The position numbers and the translations under genes were made by a program. Source: JAWWPY01 sp036394075 (GTDB lineage: Bacteria > Actinomycetota > Actinomycetes > Streptosporangiales > Streptosporangiaceae). From it: 34,232 nt of DNA. The notes beneath the pieces are model-generated. The model saw only the letters and a list, made by a program, of their open reading frames with translations, had not been told where the DNA came from and searched no databases. The stretch lies in contig DASWFT010000485.1 in NCBI GenBank assembly GCA_036394075.1, positions 1-34,232 of the forward strand, in the 5' to 3' direction. How positions within the stretch are numbered: position 1 is the stretch's first letter; each line of letters starts with the position of its first letter. Of this stretch, positions 5,960-15,400 are shown piece after piece.

Positions 5960-7471
5960 TTACCGGGCCGATGCGGCCTGCAGCCGCCGGGCCGGTTCTG
6001 CCGATCGCCACGAGGTGATGCCGAGCAGGTCGGCGAGCATGCTCATCCTCGTGGCACCCACGGAAGCGGCCTCTCCGGTGCTGCAGTAACGCAGATCGCG
6101 GCGGCGCAGCGCGACGTTGAGATTGATGTTGCCGCGTATCACCTGTTCCCACGCGCCCGCCTGGCCGATGATCTGCCAGGCGACGCCGGTCCGGGCGCCA
6201 TCGCCTGACTGGCTGCCGCTGGCCAGGGCGACGGTCCGGGCGGCGAGGTCAACCCGCCAGCGCGCCGAGCCGCCGGCATCGGCCGAGGTGGCGATGACCA
6301 GGAAGGACTCACTTGCGCACGATCCCCAGCGGCTGATAAACCGATCACTGATCCGGAACAGCCCGGCCTGGAGAAGGTCGCCGATCAGCAGGAACGCGCG
6401 CGGCATCTCCCGGGTCGTACCATCGTCGGCGGCCGGCGGGGCGGCCGCCCATCCACCGGGGGCGGGGGCCAGGAAGTCCGGGGGCGTGTCTGCCACACCC
6501 CACGTGTCATCGACCCGGATGTAGCCGAGTTTGTCCGTCAGTTCGTTGACCCTGGCCGCCACCGCAGGCTCGATCTGGTTCGCTGGGATGGACCACCCCC
6601 GGCCCACCGAGTCGGCGGTGATCCGCGAGGTGTGCCAGATCTTGTAGTCAGCGCGGCCGGCCCGTTCCCGCTCCGGCGTGAAGCACCGGCCAGAGATTCC
6701 GGGCTGTGATCCCGCGCCGAGGAATCCGAATATCTGTTCCGCGACCGCCTCGGGATCGGCGACCAGATCCTCGTATCGCACCCGGTGGCAGCGGCCCGGG
6801 AACCGTTCCTCCACGGCGTGGATCGCGGCGGCATGGTCGGCCCAGAACCGGGCCAGGGCCAGCACCGCATTTCCCGGCGACTCAGCCGCGTAACGGTCGA
6901 ATCCGAAGCCTTTCAGGCCCCAGGGGCACGCCTCGATCCCGGAGGCGATCACGTCCATCGGGTGCCGGTACAGGCAGATGAACTTCGCTCCCGGGAACAG
7001 CCGCAGCAGCAGGTCCGCGTGCTCGGCCGCACCCAGGCTCTTGTCGCAGTACCGCTTCTTGCCCCGGCCTGCCAGGTACGGCCCGACCATCATGTCCAGG
7101 GTCCGCCGGATCCCGGCGATCGCCGGGCCCGGGATCATCGGCGGCTCGTCGTGGGCCTCCACCGGAATCGGCGCGCCCGCCAGCAGCGACCACACGCTGG
7201 CCAGGTGCGCGCACAGGGCTGCCATGTTGGTCTCCGGCGGGCAGGCCAGGTCGGGGTGGGCGTCGAGCAGGAACCGCAGCAAAGTAGAGCCGGACCGGCC
7301 ACAGCAGAGCACGAACACCGGATCGCTACCGGCCCCTCCCCCGCCCCGGTCGGACGCCCCGTTCAGGTGAGGCTCGGCCATCCCCGACCGGGATACCGCG
7401 GTCTCCGGGTCTATTAGCACACTGGTGAGAGCGCGTGTCACGCCCTTCGAACGTGCCGCCGACTCCTGCAT
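5960..7471 (-). CDS. Sulfotransferase with C-terminal SCP2-like domain
   Basis: 503 residues from ATG 7471. Residues about 50-320 form a PAPS-dependent sulfotransferase. The 5'-phosphosulfate loop is 'VLCCGRSGSTLLRFLLD' (residues 54-70), the 3'-phosphate site is 'YRHPMDVIASGIE' (168-180), and '.VRYEDLVADP' (231-240) is the usual following element. After a Pro/Ala linker (about 325-350) the tail (356-487) reads 'WRVDLAARTVALASG', 'WEQVIRGNINLNVALRRRDL' and 'MSMLADLLGI'. This pattern resembles an SCP2 sterol-carrier fold, where a hydrophobic ligand is held. If right, the enzyme might bring a lipid-like acceptor to the sulfotransferase; that is inference. No signal peptide is visible. The start could instead be ATG at residue 31. 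Confidence 0.82.
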   Translation of the reverse strand: MQESAARSKGVTRALTSVLIDPETAVSRSGMAEPHLNGASDRGGGGAGSDPVFVLCCGRSGSTLLRFLLDAHPDLACPPETNMAALCAHLASVWSLLAGAPIPVEAHDEPPMIPGPAIAGIRRTLDMMVGPYLAGRGKKRYCDKSLGAAEHADLLLRLFPGAKFICLYRHPMDVIASGIEACPWGLKGFGFDRYAAESPGNAVLALARFWADHAAAIHAVEERFPGRCHRVRYEDLVADPEAVAEQIFGFLGAGSQPGISGRCFTPERERAGRADYKIWHTSRITADSVGRGWSIPANQIEPAVAARVNELTDKLGYIRVDDTWGVADTPPDFLAPAPGGWAAAPPAADDGTTREMPRAFLLIGDLLQAGLFRISDRFISRWGSCASESFLVIATSADAGGSARWRVDLAARTVALASGSQSGDGARTGVAWQIIGQAGAWEQVIRGNINLNVALRRRDLRYCSTGEAASVGATRMSMLADLLGITSWRSAEPARRLQAASAR

Positions 7472-7538
7472 TGATTGCCAGCCTTTCCGCTACGGCCACC
7501 GCCGTTACCTGAATTTTCGGGAGATCTGGGCCTGCCGT

Positions 7539-7578
7539 GCCCCGGGCACCGGTGGGACCTGCTGCCGATGCCCGGGGC
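7539..7578 (-). terminator. Hairpin after the repetitive surface protein gene
   Basis: GCCCCGGGCA (7539-7548) and TGCCCGGGGC (7569-7578) form a perfect 10-bp GC stem with a 20-nt loop, starting 14 nt after the stop codon of the minus-strand gene ending at 7592. It probably separates that gene from the sulfotransferase gene. Confidence 0.5.
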
Positions 7579-7591
7579 GCGTCCTTCGGCC

Positions 7592-10384
7592 TTAGCTGCC
7601 CCCGCCGCTGCCGCCGCCATAGCCGCCGCCGCTGCTGCCGCCGAGGCCACCGCCGGCGCCCGGTGGGGGGCCCACCGCGCTGGGATCACTGCTGGTAAAG
7701 CCCCCGGAACTCGCGACAGTAACGGGAGCCGGGACCGGGGCTGGGGCGACGTCGGCCGGGGCCGGGACCGGGGCCGGGGCGACGTCCGCCGGGGCCGGCG
7801 GCGTGACCGCCGGCGGCTGGGTATCCGCCGGAGGCTGCGCCGCGACCACCGAAGGCGGAGCCACGTCCGCCGGCGGCTGGGTATCCGCCGGTACCGGCGT
7901 CGTGGCAGCCGGCGGCTGGGTGTCCGCCGGTGCCGGCGTCGTGGCAGCCGGCGGCTGGGTTGTGCCAGCCGGTGGCTGGGTGTCCGCCGGTGCCGGCGTC
8001 GTGGCAGCCGGCGGCTGCGTTGTGCCAGCCGGTGGCTGGGTGTCCGCCGGGTTGACGTTGTTCATGGCCACGGCGGTCGTGCCGGCGGGGGAATTATCCG
8101 AGGTTGGCATGGCGGGGACCGACTGGATCGCTGGAAGCTCAGGATTACCCGGGAAGATGAGCTTTCCATTCCCGTCCACTGTGGTCGAGCCGCCGCCGGG
8201 AAGGGGAACCTGCGTTCCGGAGGGCACGAGAATTTGGTTTCCCTGGCCGAACGTCGGCGGCGCGAGGGGGTTGGTGCTGGTCCCCAGCGGGAAGGTCTGC
8301 GGAGTGCCATCTGGGAGGATGACCGTGAGAGAGTCAGGAGTCAGCGATGGCATTGGCGCCTGATTCTGCGCCAGCTGTACCGGAAGCTGGCTCGCGTCAC
8401 TTGTGACCGGGTTGCCGTTCGCGTCGAAGCCATTCGCTGCCACTTGGCTGCCGGTGGACGCCGCAGAGGCCAGCTGGGTGGCTGGGTTCTGATCCAGGTT
8501 CATCGCCTGCGGCGGTGTCATCGGGGAAATCGTGACGCCGCCCGGCAGTGTGAAGCTCGAACCGGGCGCGTAGTCAGCCTGGTGACCGTCGGGCGTGGTG
8601 ACCCTGAGAACGCCGTCCTGGGTCACGTCTACCGAGCCGCCGCTCCCTAGGGAGATGTGGGAACCGGGCGTCAGGATCGTGTCGCCGTTGCCAGGGTCCT
8701 GCAGAAGCACCGGCGGCACCGTGGGTACCACGATCTGGTTGCCGGAGCCATCGGGCAGGGTGTACGTGTTCCCGGGAGCGAGCTCATGCAGGTCGCCTCC
8801 AGGTGGCGTGATCTGGAAATAATTGTCATTGGTCACTTGGAGCCGGGTGCCATCGGACAGCGTCATGTCGGTGCCCGGATTGAGAGGCTTGATGGTGGGG
8901 CTCCCGAAGATGCTTGGCTGCACCATCAGGATGGAGCCCTGCGGCTGGGTGGCCGTATTCTGCGCGGCCTGGGCCAGCATGAGGCTGCCGGGCGGTGGCG
9001 CGTCGCTCAGCACACCGTTATCGAGCGACGCCAGTCGAACGGCGTCGCTGGGGGCCGCGTTCGGATTCGCCGGCGTGGTGGCGGGGGCGGTGCTCGGCGA
9101 GAGATCTGGCATCGGCGCGGGCAGGCTCACTGGAGGCTGCGCCTGCTGGCCCAGGTTCTGGATCAGGCCCTGGAATATCGGATCAGCGAGCGCCACATTC
9201 TGATCGGCCGGCGGGAAAGCCGGCTGAGTCGGCTGGGCTGCGGCCGCGGAAGGCAATGACAGCGGCAGGCTGCCACCGATCCCCGAGCCTGGGAAGGCCA
9301 GGTTCAGGCTTCCGGTGGGCGTGACCGTCCCGTTGTCGGCGACGGTCACTCCGCCCAAGGCGCTGAGAACCTGCACCGGAGGTTTGGCCGCGGCGGGCGG
9401 TGCCTTGGCCGTGGTCCCGACGCCCGTCGCCGGGGCCGGAATCATCACCGGGGCTGGGCCCGGAGTCATGACGGGATGCGGAGTCGTGACCGGCGCTGGG
9501 CCCGGAGTCGTGACCGGAGCGGGGGCCGGGGCCGGTTGCTGCGGCGGGGTCTGCATCGGCCCACCCGGGTTTACGGAGCTCGTGCCCGGCGTCGTCGTGC
9601 CCTGCGCCACAGTGCCCGGCGTCGTCGTGCCCTGTGCCGCAGTGCCTGGCATCGTAGTGCCTGGCGTCGCAGTACCTGGCGTCGCAGTGCTGGCCGATGG
9701 CGTGCCGCTGCCGGGAGTCTGGGCCACTGTTATCAGGCCGTAGGGCGTGGCATAAGTGCCGACGGGCGGGTTGACGAGGACGCCATTGGACGTGATGATC
9801 AGGCTCCCGGCGGGCACCGTCTGGACGTTGCTGGCCGACAGGGGCAAAGTCACAAAAGTGCCGTCGGGCTCAAGCAGGAGGCCGGGGCCCGGTGACGCCG
9901 AATCTGCTGAGTTCGAGGGCGCAACGGTCCCGCCCGCCGGCGGCATGCTCGCCGAACCGCCGGTTGCCCCGCTCCCGGTCTGGCCCGCGGTGGGCGGGAG
10001 CGGCGAGTGACGCATGTGCTGGGACTGGTGCTGCTCGGTGGCTTGGCCCTGGTCGGTGCCCTGGTGCTGGCTGCGCTGGTGCTGGGTGCCCTGGTGCTGG
10101 GTGCCCTGGTGCTGGGCGGCCTGGTGCTGGGCGCGCTGGTGGTGGGTGGCCTGGTGGCTGAAGGTGATCAGCGGTGAGCCCGGCTTTACGGCGATCGACG
10201 AGGGCGAGGCGAATGCCGACGTGGCCGGGATGGCCAGCGTCGCACCGGCCACGCCGGCGATGACGATCTTCGCACCCAGCCCACTGGGCATCGCAGCCAG
10301 GTTACCCACCGTCCACGACGGCTCCTTGCGATGCTGTGGGGTGTGCCGCCCTCTCGGGCCCGCAGCCTTTTTCTTGTTGCTCAT
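7592..10384 (-). CDS. Large Pro/Thr/Gln-rich repetitive secreted protein
   Basis: 930 residues from ATG 10384 (GAGAGG 6 nt upstream). After a basic N-terminus, residues about 38-60 form a signal-peptide core (IVIAGVAGATLAIPATSAFA, cleavage likely after AFA). In order follow: a His/Gln tract of 5-residue repeats (HQGTQ type), a Pro/Ala linker, a TPGT-type repeat tract, a central region of repeated strand-rich units ('LQVTNDNYFQITPPGGDLHE', 'VDVTQDGVLRVTTPDGHQAD', 'LTVILPDGTPQTFPLG'), tandem 20-residue 'ADTQPPAGTTQPPAATTPAP' repeats, an Ala/Pro tract and a Gly-rich end (GGGYGGGSGGGS). No LPXTG, LysM or enzyme domain is seen. It is likely a secreted or surface structural protein; how it is retained is not evident. 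It is divergent from the SARP gene at 10754. Confidence 0.75.
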   Translation of the reverse strand: MSNKKKAAGPRGRHTPQHRKEPSWTVGNLAAMPSGLGAKIVIAGVAGATLAIPATSAFASPSSIAVKPGSPLITFSHQATHHQRAQHQAAQHQGTQHQGTQHQRSQHQGTDQGQATEQHQSQHMRHSPLPPTAGQTGSGATGGSASMPPAGGTVAPSNSADSASPGPGLLLEPDGTFVTLPLSASNVQTVPAGSLIITSNGVLVNPPVGTYATPYGLITVAQTPGSGTPSASTATPGTATPGTTMPGTAAQGTTTPGTVAQGTTTPGTSSVNPGGPMQTPPQQPAPAPAPVTTPGPAPVTTPHPVMTPGPAPVMIPAPATGVGTTAKAPPAAAKPPVQVLSALGGVTVADNGTVTPTGSLNLAFPGSGIGGSLPLSLPSAAAAQPTQPAFPPADQNVALADPIFQGLIQNLGQQAQPPVSLPAPMPDLSPSTAPATTPANPNAAPSDAVRLASLDNGVLSDAPPPGSLMLAQAAQNTATQPQGSILMVQPSIFGSPTIKPLNPGTDMTLSDGTRLQVTNDNYFQITPPGGDLHELAPGNTYTLPDGSGNQIVVPTVPPVLLQDPGNGDTILTPGSHISLGSGGSVDVTQDGVLRVTTPDGHQADYAPGSSFTLPGGVTISPMTPPQAMNLDQNPATQLASAASTGSQVAANGFDANGNPVTSDASQLPVQLAQNQAPMPSLTPDSLTVILPDGTPQTFPLGTSTNPLAPPTFGQGNQILVPSGTQVPLPGGGSTTVDGNGKLIFPGNPELPAIQSVPAMPTSDNSPAGTTAVAMNNVNPADTQPPAGTTQPPAATTPAPADTQPPAGTTQPPAATTPAPADTQPPAATTPVPADTQPPADVAPPSVVAAQPPADTQPPAVTPPAPADVAPAPVPAPADVAPAPVPAPVTVASSGGFTSSDPSAVGPPPGAGGGLGGSSGGGYGGGSGGGS
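7861..8050. repeat. 60-bp tandem repeats in the surface protein gene
   Basis: Positions 7921-7980 and 7981-8040 are two 60-bp copies differing at a single base, with a degenerate earlier copy at 7861-7920 and the start of another at 8041. They encode a 20-residue Pro/Thr repeat. Near-identity at the DNA level points to recent expansion or homogenisation, and copy number is likely to vary between strains. Confidence 0.85.
10060..10150. repeat. 15-bp tandem repeats encoding the His/Gln tract
   Basis: About six degenerate copies of a CTGGTGCTGGGTGCC unit lie in tandem; on the minus strand they encode HQGTQ-like pentapeptides immediately after the signal peptide region. A His-rich extracellular tract could bind metal ions, but this is inference. 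Confidence 0.7.
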
Positions 10385-10753
10385 GATCGGCCTCTCGTAG
10401 TAACCGGCAATTGCCCGGGTTCACGGCCCCCGCGGAACACGATGGCCGAAGGAATGCCCGGTTCCGGATGCAAACGATGCCATTCCCGCATCGCTGGCCC
10501 AAATGATCGGTAGCCGACCGTAAGTCCAGCGAAAGGAGCCGCCGCGCCGACTGTCCGGCCGCGCCGGCAGCAGGCGCCGTGAGACATTCACTAACGCCGA
10601 GGACCGTAAGTAATTGGTAAGGGCCTACGGCGCTTTCTGGCCGCCGTAGGTGAGCCATCCGGCACTACAATTGGGGTCAGCGATCTAGCGCATGGATGAT
10701 CATGGATCTGGCCGTTGCGCCGCTCGTCCATGCATTACGCGGGGAGTGACCTA
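10385..10753. other. Divergent intergenic region with 9-bp inverted repeat
   Basis: No gene is supported in these 369 nt. It holds the promoters of the surface protein (minus) and SARP (plus) genes. CCTACGGCG (10624-10632) and CGCCGTAGG (10642-10650) are perfect inverted repeats with a 9-nt spacer, about 100 nt before the SARP start: a candidate operator or leader hairpin. No clear -35/-10 pair stands out. Confidence 0.45.
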
Positions 10754-11572
10754 GTGCGCATCAATGTGTTGGGCCCGGTCGAGGTGGCCAACGGCGGAAA
10801 GACAATCCACCTGGTGGAGCGTCAGCGGACCCTTCTGGCCGCCCTGGCGCTGGAGTACGGCCGGGTCGTACTCGTGGACCGGCTCATCGGCATCCTGTGG
10901 AACGGAGCGCCCCCAGCGACCGCCCGCACCAAGCTTCAGGCCCACGTTTCTGCCTTGCGCCAGGCCATGGGGCAGCCCGTGCGGGACGAGTACGGGCCGC
11001 TGCTGACCACCGGATCCGGGTACATGCTGTCCGGGGATGGCGCCGAAATCGACCTGGCCGAGTTCGACTCCACCATGAAACGGGCCAGAGTCACCCACGA
11101 GTCCGGCCACCCGGTCGTCGGGTCGGAGCTGTTCGCGAGCGCGCTGGTGCTCTGGCGCGGACCGCCCTTCGCCGATGTCGCATCGCCTGTGATCAGGGCG
11201 GCGGCGGCGCCGCTGGAGGAGCGCCGCGTGCTGGCCGTCGAGGCCAAGGCCGAGGCGGACCTGTCCATCGGCCGCTGCGGCGCCGTGGCGGCCGAGTTGC
11301 CGACGTGGCTGTTCCAGTTGCCTCTGCGTGAGCGGCTGCGCGGGCTGCTGATGATCGCGCTGTACCGGCTGGGCTGTCGAGCCGAAGCGCTGAAGCTTTA
11401 CCGGGAGGGGCGGCGGATCATGATCAGTGAGCTCGGCCTGGAACCGGGCGCGCAGCTACAGGCCCTGCATACGCACATCCTGGCCGATGCGGGTGTGGTG
11501 AGACCCATTGCGGTCCCCCGGCGGCCGGTCAGGGTCCCCGTTGAAGCGGACCGCCGGAGCGTCATCCGCTGA
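10754..11572 (+). CDS. SARP/AfsR-family transcriptional regulator (BTAD)
   Basis: 272 residues from GTG 10754, chosen because GGGGAG (10741-10746) lies 7 nt upstream and the protein then begins exactly at the family's first strand ('VRINVLGPVEVANGGKTIHL'). The upstream TTG and ATG starts lack a ribosome binding site. Residues about 1-95 are the OmpR-like winged-helix DNA-binding domain ('RTLLAALALEYGRVVLVDRL', 'LWNGAPPATARTKLQAHVSAL', 'SGYMLSGDGAEIDL'). The rest is the bacterial transcriptional activation domain, ending 'ALKLYREGRRIMISELGLEP'. There is no NB-ARC or TPR extension, so it is a small stand-alone SARP. SARPs activate pathway genes by binding direct repeats near promoters. The repetitive surface protein is the nearest divergent gene; no biosynthetic cluster is visible here. 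Confidence 0.9.
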   Translation: MRINVLGPVEVANGGKTIHLVERQRTLLAALALEYGRVVLVDRLIGILWNGAPPATARTKLQAHVSALRQAMGQPVRDEYGPLLTTGSGYMLSGDGAEIDLAEFDSTMKRARVTHESGHPVVGSELFASALVLWRGPPFADVASPVIRAAAAPLEERRVLAVEAKAEADLSIGRCGAVAAELPTWLFQLPLRERLRGLLMIALYRLGCRAEALKLYREGRRIMISELGLEPGAQLQALHTHILADAGVVRPIAVPRRPVRVPVEADRRSVIR

Positions 11573-11632
11573 CCCAGCAGGAAAGGACGGGAGTGGCTGC
11601 GGCATCCGTTGGGAAAATTATGCCTAACGATA

Positions 11633-11648
11633 GGACCTGGCCAGGTCC
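11633..11648. promoter_or_regulatory. 16-bp perfect palindrome before the response regulator gene
   Basis: GGACCTGG directly abutting CCAGGTCC gives a perfect 16-bp palindrome without spacer in the 161-nt gap between the SARP and response regulator genes, 86 nt before the latter's start. It suits binding of a dimeric regulator better than termination, since there is no loop. Function is unproven. Confidence 0.3.
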
Positions 11649-11733
11649 CGGCAGGCCGGCGGCCTGAGACGGCTGCCGTATCGCCGTTTATCCACGCGGC
11701 TAATCTGGTCCCGGCTATGGAAGCGGGTGACGG

Positions 11734-12432
11734 GTGGTAATTCGTGTCGTGCTCGCGGAGGATAATTACCTGCTCAGGGAGGGCACCGCGGCCCTGCTCT
11801 CGGCCGTGCCCGAGGTGGATCTGGTGGCGAGCGCGGACGATCTCGACAGTCTGCTCGCGGCCGTGAGCGAGTTCAGGCCAGACGTCGTGATCACGGATAT
11901 CCGGATGCCGCCGGATCATGCTGTCGAGGGCCTGAACGCCGCGCAGCAGATCCGCGCCGATTATCCCGGCACCGGGATCATCCTGCTCACCCAGTTCGCG
12001 GAGCCCGAGTACGCGTACCAGCTCCTGCGGCGCGGCGCTACCGGAGTCGGTTACCTGCTCAAGGACCACATCGCGGACATCGAGGAGCTCACCAGGGCGC
12101 TCAGCCAGGTGGCGGCGGGCGGAACAGCGCTTGATCCCCAGCTCGTCGAAGCTCTGGTCATCCGCCGCGAACGCCAGGGCGACACATCTGTTGGGGCGCT
12201 TAGCCCGCGCGAGCGGCAGGTCCTCGAGCAGATGGCGCAGGGGAAAAGCAACACCGCGATCGGGCGTGCCCTCTTCCTGACCGAGCGGGCGGTGCAGAAG
12301 CACATCAACTCGGTGTTCCACAAACTAGGGCTGAGCGAGAGCCCGGAACTGGACCGCCGTGTCGCCGCGGTCCTACGCTTCCTCGATGCCCGCGGCACAG
12401 ATTCACCGGGTAATCGCGGCTTACCCGGTTAG
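11734..12432 (+). CDS. NarL/FixJ-type response regulator
   Basis: 232 residues from GTG 11734. The receiver domain has the acidic pair E9/D10 ('VVLAEDNYLLREG'), the phospho-acceptor D55 in 'PDVVITDIRMPP', T86 in 'IILLTQFAE' and K110 in 'GYLLKDHI'. The C-terminal LuxR HTH is complete: 'LSPRERQVLEQMAQGKSNTA', 'ALFLTERAVQKHINSVFHKL'. All key residues are present, so it should be phosphorylatable. It is convergent with the large kinase gene, with only 9 nt between stop codons. That kinase has a HisKA_3/HATPase core of the class that partners NarL-type regulators, so the two are probably cognate although on opposite strands. Confidence 0.93.
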   Translation: MVIRVVLAEDNYLLREGTAALLSAVPEVDLVASADDLDSLLAAVSEFRPDVVITDIRMPPDHAVEGLNAAQQIRADYPGTGIILLTQFAEPEYAYQLLRRGATGVGYLLKDHIADIEELTRALSQVAAGGTALDPQLVEALVIRRERQGDTSVGALSPRERQVLEQMAQGKSNTAIGRALFLTERAVQKHINSVFHKLGLSESPELDRRVAAVLRFLDARGTDSPGNRGLPG

Positions 12433-12441
12433 GGCGGGCAA

Positions 12442-15400
12442 CTAGGCCGCCATGGACGGTGCGGCGCCCTCATTGATCGGCTCGGCGGGCACCCAGCCCG
12501 AGACGGTCGTTCCCTCACCCGGCAGCGACCGGAACTCCAGGGTGCCACCTACGGCCGCGACCCGGTCGTCCATGCCCTGCAACCCGAAGCCGCGTGCTGT
12601 CTCTGGGTCGATGCCGGGACCGGTGTCGACGACAGTGAACCGCAGCCCGCCGGCGTCCCTCGCCAGGGCCAGCCTGATCTGTGCGTCAGGCGCGTGTTTG
12701 CGCGCGTTCTGCATCGCCTCAAGGCAGGCAAAGCAGACAGCCGCCTCGACGTCAGCACCGAAACGCGCATGCTCAGTGCCGGCACCGAATTCCAGGCTAG
12801 TCTCGCCGGGCATGGCGGTAACGTGTGCCTGGAGGGCGGCGCACAGGCCCTCTTCCACGAGTTTCGGCGGATAAAGCCCCTGCGCGATCTCTGACAGGCT
12901 CGCGCTCGCGCCGTCAATGCGAGCCGCGATTCCCTCCAGGATGGCGGCCAGGGGCGCGGCCCGGTCGGCGCCCGCGCCCGAGGAAATGCGGTGCTCCGCG
13001 AGGCCCAGCGACATGCGGATGGCGACCAGATGGGGCTGCGCGCCGTCATGGAGATTTCGTTCTAATGCCTGCCGTTCATGCGCCTGGGCGGCGGCGATGC
13101 GCCGTCGTGAGGCCGAAATGGCGGCCGCCTGCTCGCTGATGACAGCCAGCCGCCGTTCGAGCTCGAAAGCGAGCCGCGCATTGCGCAGGACGAGACCCGC
13201 TCCATCAGCGAGATCGGCGAGCAGGCGCCGCTGAACGGGGGCAAGCCCGCCCGCCGGAGGCTCGACGCGAATCTCCCCGACTGTGACCCCGCGGTGAACA
13301 ACCGGAACCGAGAGAAGTGCGGTGCCCGGGCGGATGGCCGCGTCGCTGCCCCGTGCCACAGTGTCAGGTGCCGCGGTGTCAGGCGCCGCGGTGTCAGGCG
13401 CCGCGCTGTCCGCATGCCCCGCGTGCCACGATCTGATCTCCAGCCGCCCGTCCGGACGGATCAGCCGGACCTCGCATGAGCGCGCGCCAAGACCATCGCC
13501 GACGATGCGGGCGAGGGACGGCAGGATCGCCACACCGGAGTGGGTGGCCTGGGAGAGCGCCGACAATCGGGCCAGCACGTGGTCCGGGGCAGGGCGCTCC
13601 CCGTAGGCGAGCCGGTCGGCCAGGCGCGACAGCATTGTGCGGGCGGGCGCCAGGGCGAGCGCGACGGCGGCGGTCGCCGCGATCTGGATCAGCGGGTTCT
13701 GCCGCATCGGCAAGCCGAGCAGCACGTCGGCGCCTATCACCAGCGCCACATAAAGAACTCCGATGAGCAGCGCGAGCAGGCCATAGACCAGGGCGCGGTT
13801 GAACAGCCGCTCGACGTCCCACAGGCGGAAGCGGAGTACCCCCAGCATGAGCGCGCACGGGATGACGGCGAACACGGCGCGGAAAATCCAGAACGCCAGG
13901 GCCTGCGGGTCGACCGTGAACCCCGGCACGTGCGCCACGCGGATCACCAGGCCCCCAGCGCTCAGCAACACCGCGGCCCCGAACGCGAGGACGAGCGCCC
14001 GCAGCAGAACCGCGGACTGCTGACGCGCCTCGGCGGTGGCCGCGTCAACATAACGCCGCCACTGCGCCGTGATGCCGACGACCGGCGTCAGCAGGCCGAA
14101 GAAGACTACGAAGCTGATGGTGTGCGGGTACTGCGCCGTGGACTCGCTCAGCAGGGCGACGGCCCCGGCCAGACCGACGAAGGCGAGGGCGCCCCCCGCC
14201 CAGCGCGACCGTCCGCCGTTGTTCAGGCGGCCAGTGGGGAACAGCAGCAGGGCGAAGACATAGGCAACGCCGCCCACGCCGTGCAGGAGCAGCGAGTGCC
14301 ACCAGCCGATGCCGAGGCCGGCCATGCGCTGGACGGCATCTATGTCGGAGTGGGCCTGAAGATTGAAGGCGGCGGCCGAGCCCACCATCCCGACCGCAAG
14401 CAGTCGCACGGTCCAGTCGCGGCGGGCCAGCCAGAGCAGTACCACCGCAATGGCGATATTCATGGCGCTGAAGGCGTAATCAAGCACGACTTCGCCGGTG
14501 GGGTAGCTCTTGGGCAGCCCCGCCATCAGGCCTGCCGCCACGTGGGCGAGCCATGACGGATGGCCGCCAAGGGCTAGCCGTTCCACCGCGTGGCGAACCG
14601 CCTGGACGTTGGCGGCAATCCCGATCACCAACCCAAGCGCGAGCCAGGCCGTCGCCAAGGCCGAGTACACGGCGAAGGCAGCCCAGAACGCGCCGTCGCC
14701 GCGCGACCGCCGCCCACCATGCTCCCCGGTCAGGCCCTGTGCATTGTCCGCGGCGATGCCGTGGCTGGCCACCCGTCCGGCCTTAACCTCACGGCTGCTC
14801 GCCTGCGTCACGCCATCAGCACCGCTCCCGCCCACCGCCACCGCGCCGTCATCCTCGCTCCAGTCAACTTCGCTCGCATGGCCGATGCCCGGTGAGCCGT
14901 TAAGGGCCGGGTGGTTCACCGGGGGCACGCGCAGCGGGAAGGTGGCCTGCAGCCAGAGGCTGCCGTCGATCTCCGTCGCGTTCGCCATGCCGCCGTGCGC
15001 GCCTGCGTGGTCGCCCATCTCGTCAAGCAGCGCACGTTCGTCATCGCCCATCTGGCCGGAACGTGACTCGTCGATGATGGTGAGAACCAGATTGCGCCCA
15101 GTGTCGGCGAGACGGATCCGCAGCGGTACCGCGTGGTCGCGTGCGGCGAGAGCGCGTAGAGCCACCGCGGCGCAGAAGTACATAGGCGACTCGAGTTCCA
15201 TGGGGTACCGGCGCAGCCCGCGCACCGCGATCCTTGTCGTGCGCGGCAGCGTCGCGGCCAGGCTCTCGACCGCCGTTGCCAATCCGTGGTCGGACAGGGC
15301 AGGCGGATAGATGCCGTGCACGACCGAACGAAATCGCGCGATCAGCACGTTGGTCTCGGCTCGCAGCGCACCGATGACGACGCGCGCCTGGCTGGTGATC

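Noticed and set aside
7861..8050. CRISPR-like regular repeats
   Set aside because: The units are directly tandem without spacers, are in frame with the surface protein gene and encode a Pro/Thr repeat.
7475..8650. 391-residue Arg-rich plus-strand frame
   Set aside because: It is antisense to the Pro/Thr repeats of the surface protein; repeated Arg/Gly text is the expected mirror of those codons.
13540..14556. 338-residue plus-strand frame inside the kinase gene
   Set aside because: It is the mirror of a strongly supported kinase with membrane segments; its Gln/Arg/His-rich text is typical of antisense frames in GC-rich DNA.
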